Positions 13,989-20,029 of a stretch of 48,322 bases of DNA are shown here, one piece after another (position 1 is the stretch's first letter; each line of letters starts with the position of its first letter). The stretch covers positions 1 to 48,322 of IMG/VR virus record IMGVR_UViG_3300033156_001040. The stretch is one strand, 5' to 3'. The position numbers were made by a program, and so were the translations under genes. The notes below the pieces were generated by a model, which saw nothing but the letters and a program-made list of their open reading frames with translations, was not told the origin of the DNA and made no database searches. The DNA comes from a virus.

Positions 13989-14634
13989 CGCACGACGCCT
14001 CCCCTATGTCATCGAACAAGACAGGGGTCTTTTCTTTCAGGAGAGCCAGGACTTTGAGCATCAAATCCCTCATTTGTGGGTGAGCCGCCGCCGAAGTACG
14101 GAGCTTAAGGATATGCCGCCACTCCCGCATATTGGCCGTGACTACAATCCTGGTAGCAAGGGAATTAGGCAGAACCGCTCTCGCTTGCTCCGCCCGCCAT
14201 CCGTGCTTGAGTAGGCGGTGGTAAAGCTCTTCGGCGAGGAGCATGGCCACGGCCCAGCATCTCTCTGTCTCAGGTAACTCCAAAAGCTCCGAAGAGTCAG
14301 TCGAGTACCGGCCAGGTCGCAGTACCTCGCACCAGACCGGTAGGACAAACTCTATTTCCCCCCGATACGTGCAGTACCGGGTTGATTCTTGGGAGTAGGA
14401 AGCGAGCCGGTGCCTGACTAACTCGTGGGTAACGCCCCGGTCCGTGGTCAAGGCGATGGTTGCGACAGCGTGTTCAATGACTGACTCGTGGCCTTTCTCC
14501 ACAAGCCGTCTCACGAAGTCAGCCGCCTTTCCCCTCGGTTCGCTCCGGTAGCAGGTCCTTCCAGCCATTTCGATAAGCCGGAGCGGGTGCGGCGTGACGC
14601 TCACTATTTCTGCTGTTTGGCGTACGATATCCAT
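13969..14634 (-). CDS. thyX: FAD-dependent thymidylate synthase
   Basis: 221 residues. The ThyX signature RHR-x7-S is at residues 74-84 (RHRLASYSQES), followed by TRY. The flanking ESVIEHAVATIAL and the late NMREWRHILKLRTSAAAHPQMR match the FAD- and dUMP-binding regions. It converts dUMP to dTMP using methylenetetrahydrofolate and NADPH, with FAD carrying hydride. With the dCMP deaminase of the same operon it forms a dCMP to dUMP to dTMP route. The start overlaps the upstream gene by 31 bases. Confidence 0.95.
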   Translation of the reverse strand: MDIVRQTAEIVSVTPHPLRLIEMAGRTCYRSEPRGKAADFVRRLVEKGHESVIEHAVATIALTTDRGVTHELVRHRLASYSQESTRYCTYRGEIEFVLPVWCEVLRPGRYSTDSSELLELPETERCWAVAMLLAEELYHRLLKHGWRAEQARAVLPNSLATRIVVTANMREWRHILKLRTSAAAHPQMRDLMLKVLALLKEKTPVLFDDIGEASCDATKTG

Positions 14635-14891
14635 TCCCCTTCCCTCTCCTCAATGCGTTTGTAAGCACGGGCAACCAAGGCAATAACGTCCTCAAGGTTA
14701 GCACCCGGTTTCGCCGAGCGGACAGTGTTGACGAAGCAATCGGCCAGGTGCCTCAAGCTCATACAGCCGTTTCCGCCGAGCCGACCTTCCGATGACCAGA
14801 AAAGCATGAAATCGAAGCCTGTAAGCTCCTTTCTGAGCCAACGTTCGGCATGCATCGCTTTTGCAGCCAAGTAATAGTCAAGCGCTTTCAT
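14604..14891 (-). CDS. Hypothetical protein, first gene of the early leftward operon
   Basis: 95 residues starting MKALDYYLAAKAMHAERWL. The body (DFMLFWSSEG, then SLRHLADCFVNTVRSAKPG, then LEDVIALVARAYKRIEE) aligns with the 8599-8907 protein, so this phage keeps two copies of the family. It lies about 70 bases downstream of a consensus promoter. A GTG at 14945 would extend the frame but sits almost at the predicted transcript start, so ATG 14891 is preferred. No known function. Confidence 0.55.
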   Translation of the reverse strand: MKALDYYLAAKAMHAERWLRKELTGFDFMLFWSSEGRLGGNGCMSLRHLADCFVNTVRSAKPGANLEDVIALVARAYKRIEEREGEWISYAKQQK

Positions 14892-14965
14892 TTCTTCTCT
14901 TCCCGTGGCAATTCCGTGGCAGGCCCGTGGTAAGGCCTCTCTCACCCACGGTTTGCTTTGTTGGG

Positions 14966-14994
14966 TTTATAACACCCTGTTTCCGCTTTGTCAA
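14966..14994 (-). promoter_or_regulatory. Leftward early promoter, TTGACA-17-TATAAA
   Basis: On the minus strand a perfect -35 (14989-14994) and a TATAAA -10 (14966-14971) are 17 bases apart. It lies upstream of 14 kb of co-directional, overlapping genes and appears to drive the whole replication operon. Confidence 0.8.
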
Positions 14995-15011
14995 CTGGTT
15001 TCCCCAATAAG

Positions 15012-15037
15012 CCCCTTTTTTTCCTGAAGAAAAGGGG
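15012..15037 (-). terminator. Possible terminator hairpin after the integrase transcript
   Basis: CCCCTTTT and AAAAGGGG form an eight-base stem read leftward, followed by C-TTATT. It separates the integrase/attP end from the early promoter. The U-tract is weak, so the call is tentative. Confidence 0.35.
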
Positions 15038-15051
15038 AGGGGGTGAACAGA

Positions 15052-15096
15052 CTACGAATCCGCAGGTCCCAGGTTCGAATCCTGGTGGGCGCGCCA
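15052..15096 (+). other. attP core: 3' half of a tRNA-Arg(ACG) gene
   Basis: The 45 bases read as the end of a tRNA: anticodon loop CTACGAA, stem TCCGC, variable AGGTC, T-arm CCAGG-TTCGAAT-CCTGG, acceptor TGGGCGC, discriminator G and CCA. The five upstream bases do not complete the anticodon stem, so no full tRNA is encoded. Lying directly beyond the integrase 3' end, it is the expected identity block for recombination with a host tRNA-Arg gene, restoring its 3' half on integration. Confidence 0.88.
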
Positions 15097-15273
15097 TTCA
15101 GTGGCAGGCGCGTGGCAAGCGGCTAAAGAGAGAACCCACTCGATTCCGTCTCTAAATCCCTCGGCGTATCTCTCGTCAACCCAGTCTGTGACCGGTAACC
15201 CGAACAAGTTATTCTCCACCCGAACGCGAACCTTCCCCGTCTCGTGTGTTTCCAGCCGTGTCCATAAACGCAT
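15052..15273 (-). CDS. Small protein whose C-terminus is encoded by the attP core
   Basis: 73 residues starting MRLWTRLETHETGKVRVRV; ATG 15273 has GGAGGG six to seven bases upstream, inside the integrase gene (65-base overlap). The centre (VDERYAEGFRDGIEWVLSLA) looks like a genuine helical protein. The last 15 or so residues (RAHQDSNLGPADS) are the antisense translation of the tRNA-Arg 3' half, and the stop lies in the anticodon-loop triplet. After integration the tail would be supplied by whichever att copy is adjacent. A directionality factor role is possible from location only. Confidence 0.55.
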   Translation of the reverse strand: MRLWTRLETHETGKVRVRVENNLFGLPVTDWVDERYAEGFRDGIEWVLSLAACHAPATEWRAHQDSNLGPADS

Positions 15274-16240
15274 CGATTCCCTCCAGAGCGGTCCGTACTT
15301 CCTGGCCAATCAGAGAGAGATAACGGTCTGTCGTCGTCGCCCTCTCATGGCCTAAGACCTGCTGTATCACTGGCAGGGGCGTCCCTCGCTCCGCCAACGC
15401 CGAGGCGGCGTTGTGCCGAAGGTGGTGGTAAGTGAACTTCCCCCCGGACAGCCGCTTTATGAGTTTCCATCGATAACCGTAACGAGTCCCCGTTCTCGGG
15501 TTGGTGAAGACCCAAGGGCTCCCCGGTTGCCTGTGTTTCCAAGCGTATTCCAGCGCCCGCCTGACGCTGGTAGTCATGGGAATTTCCCGAGGCGTCAAGA
15601 CACCGCCCCGCTTTTTCCTGGTCCAAAGCGTAACACAATTACGCTGAAAGTCAACATCCTGCCAAGTAAGGCGGGACACCTCGCCGACTCTTGCACCTGT
15701 TTGCCATATCACGGTCAGAAAAGAGCGCTCCATCGGCGGGGCTTTAAGAATGGTTTGCGCAACCTCGCCCGTCGTAGGGACTACTTTCTTGGTCAACTGG
15801 ACCGGGAGAGGTTTGACAGACTTGGCCGGGTTCTTGTCCAAAAACCCATCAGCAACGGCCATATTGAACAGGGCTTTGACAGCCCTCAGATGGCGGTTGA
15901 CGTTATGGGGTGTAGTTTGCTTTGCGAGCTCAAGGATACGGTCTTTGACCATTTGGGGGGTGATTTCTGTCAAGAGCAGGTCGCCCCAGGACGCGAACGC
16001 CCTCAAAAGGGCTTTGGTGTCGCGATAGTGGGTGTGGGTGCAGTAGGCTGCTACATGCTCAATCCGGCGGCCTACCATTTGTCTGAACGTCACGCCGCCG
16101 AGGCCCGCCCGCCGCCTGGCCTCGATTTCGGCCTTGGCGGCTTCTTCGTAAGTAGCGAAGCCGCCCTTGGAATACCGTTTCCCTTGGTGGGAAAACCGGT
16201 ATTCGAACCTTTTGGTGTCCCTGCGCCGGTAGACGCTCAT
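15209..16240 (-). CDS. int: Tyrosine site-specific integrase
   Basis: 343 residues. The N-terminus is an AP2-like arm-binding region (YRFSHQGKRYSKGGFATYEEA), followed by a core-binding SAM-like domain (about 50-150) and the catalytic domain. Catalytic residues visible are Arg184 (GARVGEVSRL), His272 and Arg275 (HHLRH), His298 (LGHE) and the nucleophile Tyr307 (TDRY). It recombines attP with attB; the attP core is 110 bases beyond its stop. ATG 16240 overlaps the repressor stop (ATGA), so repressor and integrase are co-expressed from the 16504 promoter. Confidence 0.96.
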   Translation of the reverse strand: MSVYRRRDTKRFEYRFSHQGKRYSKGGFATYEEAAKAEIEARRRAGLGGVTFRQMVGRRIEHVAAYCTHTHYRDTKALLRAFASWGDLLLTEITPQMVKDRILELAKQTTPHNVNRHLRAVKALFNMAVADGFLDKNPAKSVKPLPVQLTKKVVPTTGEVAQTILKAPPMERSFLTVIWQTGARVGEVSRLTWQDVDFQRNCVTLWTRKKRGGVLTPREIPMTTSVRRALEYAWKHRQPGSPWVFTNPRTGTRYGYRWKLIKRLSGGKFTYHHLRHNAASALAERGTPLPVIQQVLGHERATTTDRYLSLIGQEVRTALEGIDAFMDTAGNTRDGEGSRSGGE

Positions 16241-16485
16241 ACCATCCTCTTCATGCGCTTTTCCTCAGCCGCTAGGCGGGCTGTGCGACTGAGGAGCAAA
16301 TCCAAGTCGTCAAGCCCTACATCCAGGGCTCGGGCCATAGCTTTCGCCAAATCGTAGGAGGGTTTCCGCTGCCCCGAGAAAATCCGGGACAACGTACTTT
16401 TGGAAACCCGTGTCCCCTGTGCTTCCATCTTGCGCTTCAGAGCCTCGATTACCAATAACTTCCCGTCAATAATGTATCGTGCCAT
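16237..16485 (-). CDS. XRE/CI-like repressor, candidate lysogeny regulator
   Basis: 82 residues, a single lambda-repressor-like HTH domain: EALKRKMEAQGTRVSKSTLSR followed by IFSGQRKPSYDLAKAMARALDV and a basic tail ending MKRMV. There is no peptidase or dimerisation domain, so control by RecA-stimulated cleavage is not expected. The ATG lies behind GGGAGG, 19 bases from a TATATA -10. A divergent promoter lies about 110 bases away, the usual layout of a lysis/lysogeny switch. A second XRE paralogue is encoded at 387-674. Confidence 0.82.
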   Translation of the reverse strand: MARYIIDGKLLVIEALKRKMEAQGTRVSKSTLSRIFSGQRKPSYDLAKAMARALDVGLDDLDLLLSRTARLAAEEKRMKRMV

Positions 16486-16503
16486 GCTCAACCTCCCACC
16501 TTT

Positions 16504-16532
16504 TATATAGCCCGAAGTAGCCTCCTTGTCAA
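16504..16532 (-). promoter_or_regulatory. Leftward promoter for repressor-integrase, TTGACA-17-TATATA
   Basis: On the minus strand -35 TTGACA at 16527-16532 and -10 TATATA at 16504-16509 with exact 17-base spacing. The predicted leader to the repressor ATG is only about 12 bases and contains GGGAGG. Confidence 0.82.
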
Positions 16533-16537
16533 CCCCT

Positions 16538-16577
16538 CCCCACACATTTTTTTGTGACAGGCCCTCACGGCCCTCAC
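16538..16577. promoter_or_regulatory. Candidate operator region between divergent promoters
   Basis: Two motifs lie here. CCCCACACATTTTTTTGTG starts beside the leftward -35 and nearly matches a sequence beside the late promoter (19672 onward). GGCCCTCAC is repeated directly twice (16560-16568 and 16569-16577), and its inverse occurs at 19525-19533. Shared motifs at two control regions suggest binding by one regulator, plausibly the XRE protein. Confidence 0.45.
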
Positions 16578-16614
16578 GACAAGACACACAGGGCAGGAAA
16601 AAGCAGAGGTAGGG

Positions 16615-16643
16615 TTGACAGGAGGGCAACATGGTGTTATCTT
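16615..16643 (+). promoter_or_regulatory. Rightward promoter, TTGACA-17-TATCTT
   Basis: -35 TTGACA at 16615-16620 and -10 TATCTT at 16638-16643, spacing 17. It is divergent to the repressor promoter and drives the 63-codon gene at 16673, which ends at a strong intrinsic terminator. Confidence 0.75.
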
Positions 16644-16672
16644 TTAGGCAGAAAGAGCAAGAGGAGGGCAAC

Positions 16673-16864
16673 ATGATGACCAAACGGCACTTCAAAGCGT
16701 TGGCTGAGGCGCTAAAGAACGTCCCTCGCAACAGCGATACCGAAGAAAATGTCTGGTGGAAAACAGTTCAAGCGGTCGCCCAAGTTTGCTTCCAGTTCAA
16801 CGAACGGTTTGACGAGGAGCGGTTTTATGAAGCCGTAAAAGGAAGCAAGCCATGCCGGTCGTGA
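16673..16864 (+). CDS. Small conserved-type protein opposite the repressor, 63 residues
   Basis: Starts MMTKRHFKALAEALKNV and contains WWKTVQAVAQVCFQFNERFDEERFYEAV. Short proteins of this pattern (KRHFxALAxAL...V..VA..C..FNxRFDxxRF) are common on plasmids and phages, but no function is assigned to them that I know. GAGGAGGG precedes the ATG. Its position divergent from the repressor is where a Cro-like gene would sit, although no HTH is visible. The transcript ends at the hairpin at 16894. Confidence 0.65.
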   Translation: MMTKRHFKALAEALKNVPRNSDTEENVWWKTVQAVAQVCFQFNERFDEERFYEAVKGSKPCRS

Positions 16865-16893
16865 ACTGACAATCACCCCCAATTAATTGACAA

Positions 16894-16926
16894 GAGAGCC
16901 GCTCTCACTGGGCGGCTCTCACTATT
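16894..16926 (+). terminator. Intrinsic terminator of the rightward early gene
   Basis: GAGAGCCGC (16894-16902) pairs perfectly with GCGGCTCTC (16912-16920), followed by a T-containing ACTATTTTC. It isolates the short rightward transcript from the MoxR/VWA cassette. Confidence 0.75.
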
Positions 16927-17060
16927 TTCTGGCCCTCCCCCCGCCTTTGGGGGGGGTGCCCGCCCGCCCAACCCCGCTTGTATATATCAGGCTAATCTAT
17001 ACCCCGCCGGTAGGGAAACAAGGTGCCCCAAAGCCGCACGGTTGACGCATGGAAAAGAGG

Positions 17061-17089
17061 TTGACAATGAGGAAACCCTGCCCCATAAT
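17061..17089 (+). promoter_or_regulatory. Promoter of the MoxR/VWA cassette, TTGACA-17-CATAAT
   Basis: -35 TTGACA at 17061-17066 and -10 CATAAT at 17084-17089, 17 bases apart, 27 bases before the MoxR ATG. No operator-like motif shared with the switch is visible here, so the cassette may be expressed in the lysogen. Confidence 0.75.
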
Positions 17090-17116
17090 AGAGGAAAACT
17101 CCTAGGAGGTGAGCCG

Positions 17117-18058
17117 ATGAAACCCAAAGAGTTACAAGAAACCCTGCGCAAACTGTGGCTAGGTGGCAACCGCCAGGCAATACTGGTGGTGGGGCCTCCC
17201 GGTATTGGAAAGACCGAGATTGTCCGCCAAGTGGCGGACAGCCTAGGCTTTTCCTTCTCCGTCAGCCATCCCGTGGTGGCTGACCCGACTGATTACAAGG
17301 GTTTGCCCGCCCTCGTAGGGGAGCGGGAGGCAGATTTTCTGCCATATGGCCCGCTCCTGGAATTGGTGAAAGCTGACAGACCACACATTCATTTGGTAGA
17401 CGACCTGGGGCAGGCGCTCCCCAGCGTGCAGGCCGCGCTAATGCAGTTAGTGCTGGCGCGGCGTGTTGGGGAGCACCAAGTCTCCCCGCATGTGCGGTTT
17501 GCCCTGGCAACTAACCGGCGCGAAGACCGCGCCGGAGTAAATGTGTTGCTGGCTCCACTATTGAACCGCTGTATCGTAGTGGAGCTCCAGCCCTCGGTCC
17601 GCGACTGGTTAAAGTGGGCCGAGCAAGTGGGGGTTCACCGCACGATTATCCATTTCGTGGAAATATTCCCTCGCCACTTGACCGAGCCAAACGGTAAGGA
17701 ATTAGAGGCGGGGAACACTCCGCGTTCAATCGCCGCGCTGGACAGCGTTTACCGGCTGTTCCGGCGGCATAGCTTACTGATTGAACTTGTCCGAGGAACC
17801 ACGACTACCGCGGTAAGCCAAGACTTCAAATGGTTCCTCGAGCACCGCGGCGAGCTCCCCCGCCTGAGTGATATGGTCTCCCGACCCGAAAGCGCACGAG
17901 TCCCCGAAAACCCAGCGGCGCGCACCGCCCTGGCCCGCGCCGTGGTGGCGCACGCGCGGGAAACGGATGAGGGTGAGGCGCGGCGGTTGCGGAAATATGT
18001 CGAAAGACTAGGTCCCGAAGCCGCGGCTATGTACGACGCCGAGCGGCGCTACCGTTAA
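17117..18058 (+). CDS. MoxR-type AAA+ ATPase
   Basis: 313 residues. Walker A GPPGIGKT (26-33), Walker B-like IHLVDDLGQA (91-100), and ALATNRREDRAGV as sensor 1 with LLNRCIVVEL after it are the usual MoxR/RavA-type order. Such ATPases act as chaperones that remodel or load a partner, typically a von Willebrand A protein, which is exactly what the next gene encodes. The C-terminal 100 residues are helical and Arg-rich. ATG 17117 follows GGAGGT; an upstream frame start at 17042 lies in the promoter and is rejected. Codon choice (many GCG and CGC) looks richer in G/C third positions than the structural genes. Confidence 0.88.
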   Translation: MKPKELQETLRKLWLGGNRQAILVVGPPGIGKTEIVRQVADSLGFSFSVSHPVVADPTDYKGLPALVGEREADFLPYGPLLELVKADRPHIHLVDDLGQALPSVQAALMQLVLARRVGEHQVSPHVRFALATNRREDRAGVNVLLAPLLNRCIVVELQPSVRDWLKWAEQVGVHRTIIHFVEIFPRHLTEPNGKELEAGNTPRSIAALDSVYRLFRRHSLLIELVRGTTTTAVSQDFKWFLEHRGELPRLSDMVSRPESARVPENPAARTALARAVVAHARETDEGEARRLRKYVERLGPEAAAMYDAERRYR

Positions 18059-18074
18059 AAGGGAGGGGAAAATA

Positions 18075-19226
18075 ATGGGGAAAAAGACCCAGGAAGATAA
18101 GGAAGCCCGGAAAGCAATCAAGGGGGTTTACGGTTGCTTGTTTAGCGCCGCTAGGAGGCTCCCCTTACTGTTGTCGTATTTAGGACGCATACCCATCCGC
18201 CTAATGCCCAATGAGTACGGGCCGTTGGCCGCCGTAGACGGCCAGTGCCTGTATATAAATCAACCCCGCTGGGAGTCGCTAGAGCGGAAGCACAAAGAAA
18301 CGGTAGTGGCTCACGAAGCCCTTCACTTGATACTAGCACACATACAGCGGCGCGGGAATCGCCAGCCGCGGCGCTGGAACTACGCTTGTGACGCGGTTAT
18401 AAACAGAATCCTGATAAACGCGGGGTTTTCCCTGCCTTATCCATGTGTTCCCCCGGCAAGCGCCGAGGTATCAGCCGAGGAATATTACGAGCGCCTCAAG
18501 TGTGAAGATGACAGGCTTGTCCCTATTCCCGCGGTGGTGACGGACATAGCCGACTTACACGAGGCAGGTATCGCCGAAGAGGTGGAAGCGGAAGAAGGCG
18601 GTGACGACCGCGGAACCGGCCGTGGTGTAGCCACACCCTTGCAAGGCGCGGAGCACGAAGCCGAACTACTCGGCATCGCGGCCACGACCCTGCTCACTCG
18701 CGCTTTGCCTGGTCTGCGGCGCGCCATTGCCGCCTTTGCCGGTAAATGTGACTATGGGTGGCAAAAACCGCGGCAGTACGGACAAATAATCTTGCCAACT
18801 GTGGAGCCCCGCCGCCCCAGGGTGGTCATTGCCCTGGACGCTTCGGGGAGCGTGCGGGAGGTTTGGTTACGCTCCTACTGCCACACGGCAGGGGAGATTG
18901 CTCAAGCCGCCGGTTGTAATGTGGACCTAGTGTTCTTTGACTGGGACGTCAGAACCGCGGTCATGGACGCGACGCCGCCCTTCGGCAGGTACGCGGTCTA
19001 TCCTGGCGGTGGCACCAATTACCGCGCCGCTTTCAATTGGGTGCAGGAGAACCGCCCTGGCGAGGCGGTTCTGCTTGTCTACTTCACCGACGGGAGGTGC
19101 CCCGACAGGATATGCGAGACTGAGCTGATAAACCTGGTATGGGTAATCCATCCGCGGCCGCTGGGTGCGCACCTTTATCATTATGGCCCGTGGAACCGTT
19201 GTGAAGGCGAGGTGATATTTTGTTAG
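18075..19226 (+). CDS. VWA-like protein with N-terminal HExxH metallopeptidase-like domain (DUF2201 type)
   Basis: 383 residues. An N-terminal metallopeptidase-like domain has AHEALHLILAH (HEALH at 80-84) and WNYACDAVIN (101-110), the pattern of DUF2201_N. A low-complexity acidic linker (about 165-195) leads to a VWA-like domain with the metal-ion-dependent adhesion motif DASGS (255-259) and GGGTNY (311-316). MoxR and such proteins occur as a pair in many bacteria with unknown targets. The start has GGGAGGGGA upstream and a 16-base gap after the ATPase. A tiny membrane peptide overlaps its end. Confidence 0.85.
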   Translation: MGKKTQEDKEARKAIKGVYGCLFSAARRLPLLLSYLGRIPIRLMPNEYGPLAAVDGQCLYINQPRWESLERKHKETVVAHEALHLILAHIQRRGNRQPRRWNYACDAVINRILINAGFSLPYPCVPPASAEVSAEEYYERLKCEDDRLVPIPAVVTDIADLHEAGIAEEVEAEEGGDDRGTGRGVATPLQGAEHEAELLGIAATTLLTRALPGLRRAIAAFAGKCDYGWQKPRQYGQIILPTVEPRRPRVVIALDASGSVREVWLRSYCHTAGEIAQAAGCNVDLVFFDWDVRTAVMDATPPFGRYAVYPGGGTNYRAAFNWVQENRPGEAVLLVYFTDGRCPDRICETELINLVWVIHPRPLGAHLYHYGPWNRCEGEVIFC

Positions 19227-19294
19227 AAGCCGTGTTCGTAACCGTGTGCCTGGCTTGCTTGCTGGCCGTTCTCTATGACTGGTTAGCCAGGTAA
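19220..19294 (+). CDS. 24-residue single-pass membrane peptide
   Basis: TTG start overlapping the VWA gene stop, with GAGGTG seven bases upstream. The peptide is MLEAVFVTVCLACLLAVLYD plus WLAR: one hydrophobic helix with a positively charged end. The intrinsic terminator begins 13 bases after its stop, so it is the last gene of the cassette. It resembles in kind the 24-residue membrane peptide at 3072-3146. Short length makes it tentative. Confidence 0.4.
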   Translation: MLEAVFVTVCLACLLAVLYDWLAR

Positions 19295-19307
19295 GCAAGC
19301 CGACCCG

Positions 19308-19340
19308 CCGCCCGCGGTTGCCCGCGGGTGGTTTTTTTTT
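19308..19340 (+). terminator. Strong intrinsic terminator of the MoxR/VWA cassette
   Basis: A 10-base stem (CCGCCCGCGG with CCGCGGGTGG, one G-T pair) with a TTGC loop is followed at once by nine T residues. It closes the accessory cassette before the late control region. Confidence 0.92.
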
Positions 19341-19713
19341 GGGCTGGTGCCTGGCAAGTCCGGCGCTTACCGCCCACCGAGTCGGCGCGACTGCCCCGCC
19401 CTCTACCACGCCCACTCCCCCACGCCCAGCAATCACGCCCATGACCCACGGACTCACTGTCTGTTCGCCCCCTGGCCCGCCCCCTCGCAAGTCCGCGGTT
19501 TTCGCCGGTTTTCGCAAGGGGGGGGTGAGGGCCTCACGGCCCCCGCCGCCCCCTGGCCTACCCCGAAAAATTCACTGCACACCCACCCAAACTACTTGCC
19601 ACACCGACCACTCCACCCTACCCCACCAGTCAACCCCTTCCCCCTCTGTCTTGACAACACCGAAAAAAATGACCCCACAATGCATTTTTTGTGTCCTCAC
19701 TGGCAACAAGGTC
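19341..19713 (+). other. Non-coding C-rich, G-poor region
   Basis: No convincing gene lies here; apparent long frames are a by-product of the absence of T-rich stops in C-rich DNA and lack ribosome sites. From about 19571 to 19660 the plus strand is strikingly poor in G and rich in C and A. The region also carries GTGAGGGCC (19525-19533), inverse to the repeats at 16560-16577. It may act as a Rho-utilisation-like site, packaging site or operator region. Confidence 0.5.
19672..19695. promoter_or_regulatory. Candidate operator upstream of the late promoter
   Basis: CCCCACAATGCATTTTTTGTG is nearly the same as the sequence at 16538 beside the repressor promoter, and ends about 20 bases before the late -35. 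Recurrence at both control regions suggests a shared regulator. Confidence 0.4.
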
Positions 19714-19742
19714 TTGACAACTCGTTCCCAAGAGATTATACT
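19714..19742 (+). promoter_or_regulatory. Late promoter, TTGACA-17-TATACT
   Basis: -35 TTGACA at 19714-19719 and -10 TATACT at 19737-19742 with 17-base spacing. It is upstream of the terminase and all structural genes, and is followed by an untranslated leader of about 100 bases containing the CTAG array. Confidence 0.82.
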
Positions 19743-19774
19743 ATGGGTGGGCGGGCGGGGAAAGAAGGTAAGTA

Positions 19775-19843
19775 TTCTAGTTCTAGCTAGTTCTAGATTC
19801 TAGGTCCTAGGTTCCTCTTCCAGGTCTTAGGTTTTATTCCTAG
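19775..19843. repeat. CTAG-rich array in the late leader
   Basis: Four copies of TTCTAG (19775, 19781, 19791 and 19798) and further CTAG units at 19787, 19807 and 19840 lie within about 70 bases. CTAG is rare in most bacterial DNA. The array sits immediately before the packaging genes, so it could be a small-terminase (pac) binding site or a leader regulatory element. Confidence 0.55.
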
Positions 19844-19846
19844 ATA

Positions 19847-20029
19847 ATGAGTGGCGACGTCCTCTTGACCGTTCCCGAGTTCGCCTTCCTGGTCAGCGCC
19901 AGCGAGACCCAGGTCAAAGAGTGGCTCAAAGCTGGCAAGGTCAAAGGGAAGAAGATTAAAGGGAGATGGAGAATCCCTCTGGAGGAACTAGAAAGACTGG
20001 GAATCAGGGCTGAGAAATGGCTGACCTGA
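19847..20029 (+). CDS. Excisionase/MerR-type winged-helix protein, candidate packaging DNA-binding protein
   Basis: 60 residues: TVPEFAFLVSASETQVKEWLKAGKVKGKKIKGRWRIPLEELERLG is the standard pattern of small MerR/excisionase-like domains (helix-turn-helix then GRWRIP wing). It is the first gene after the late promoter and CTAG array, overlapping the zinc-ribbon gene that precedes the terminase. That position favours a role as small terminase component rather than excisionase, which would be expected beside the integrase. No good ribosome site precedes the ATG. Confidence 0.65.
   Translation: MSGDVLLTVPEFAFLVSASETQVKEWLKAGKVKGKKIKGRWRIPLEELERLGIRAEKWLT

Noticed and set aside
15052-15096. A complete tRNA-Arg gene
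   Set aside because: Bases before the anticodon loop do not form the anticodon stem and there is no D-arm or acceptor 5' strand; only the 3' half is present.
19651-19680. Second TTGACA upstream of the late promoter
   Set aside because: The best downstream -10 (CACAAT) is 19 bases away and poor; the 19714 promoter fits far better.
19318-19803. Apparent Pro/Thr-rich protein frames in the control region
   Set aside because: They arise from C-rich DNA, have no ribosome site, run over the late promoter and differ from all other gene products in composition.
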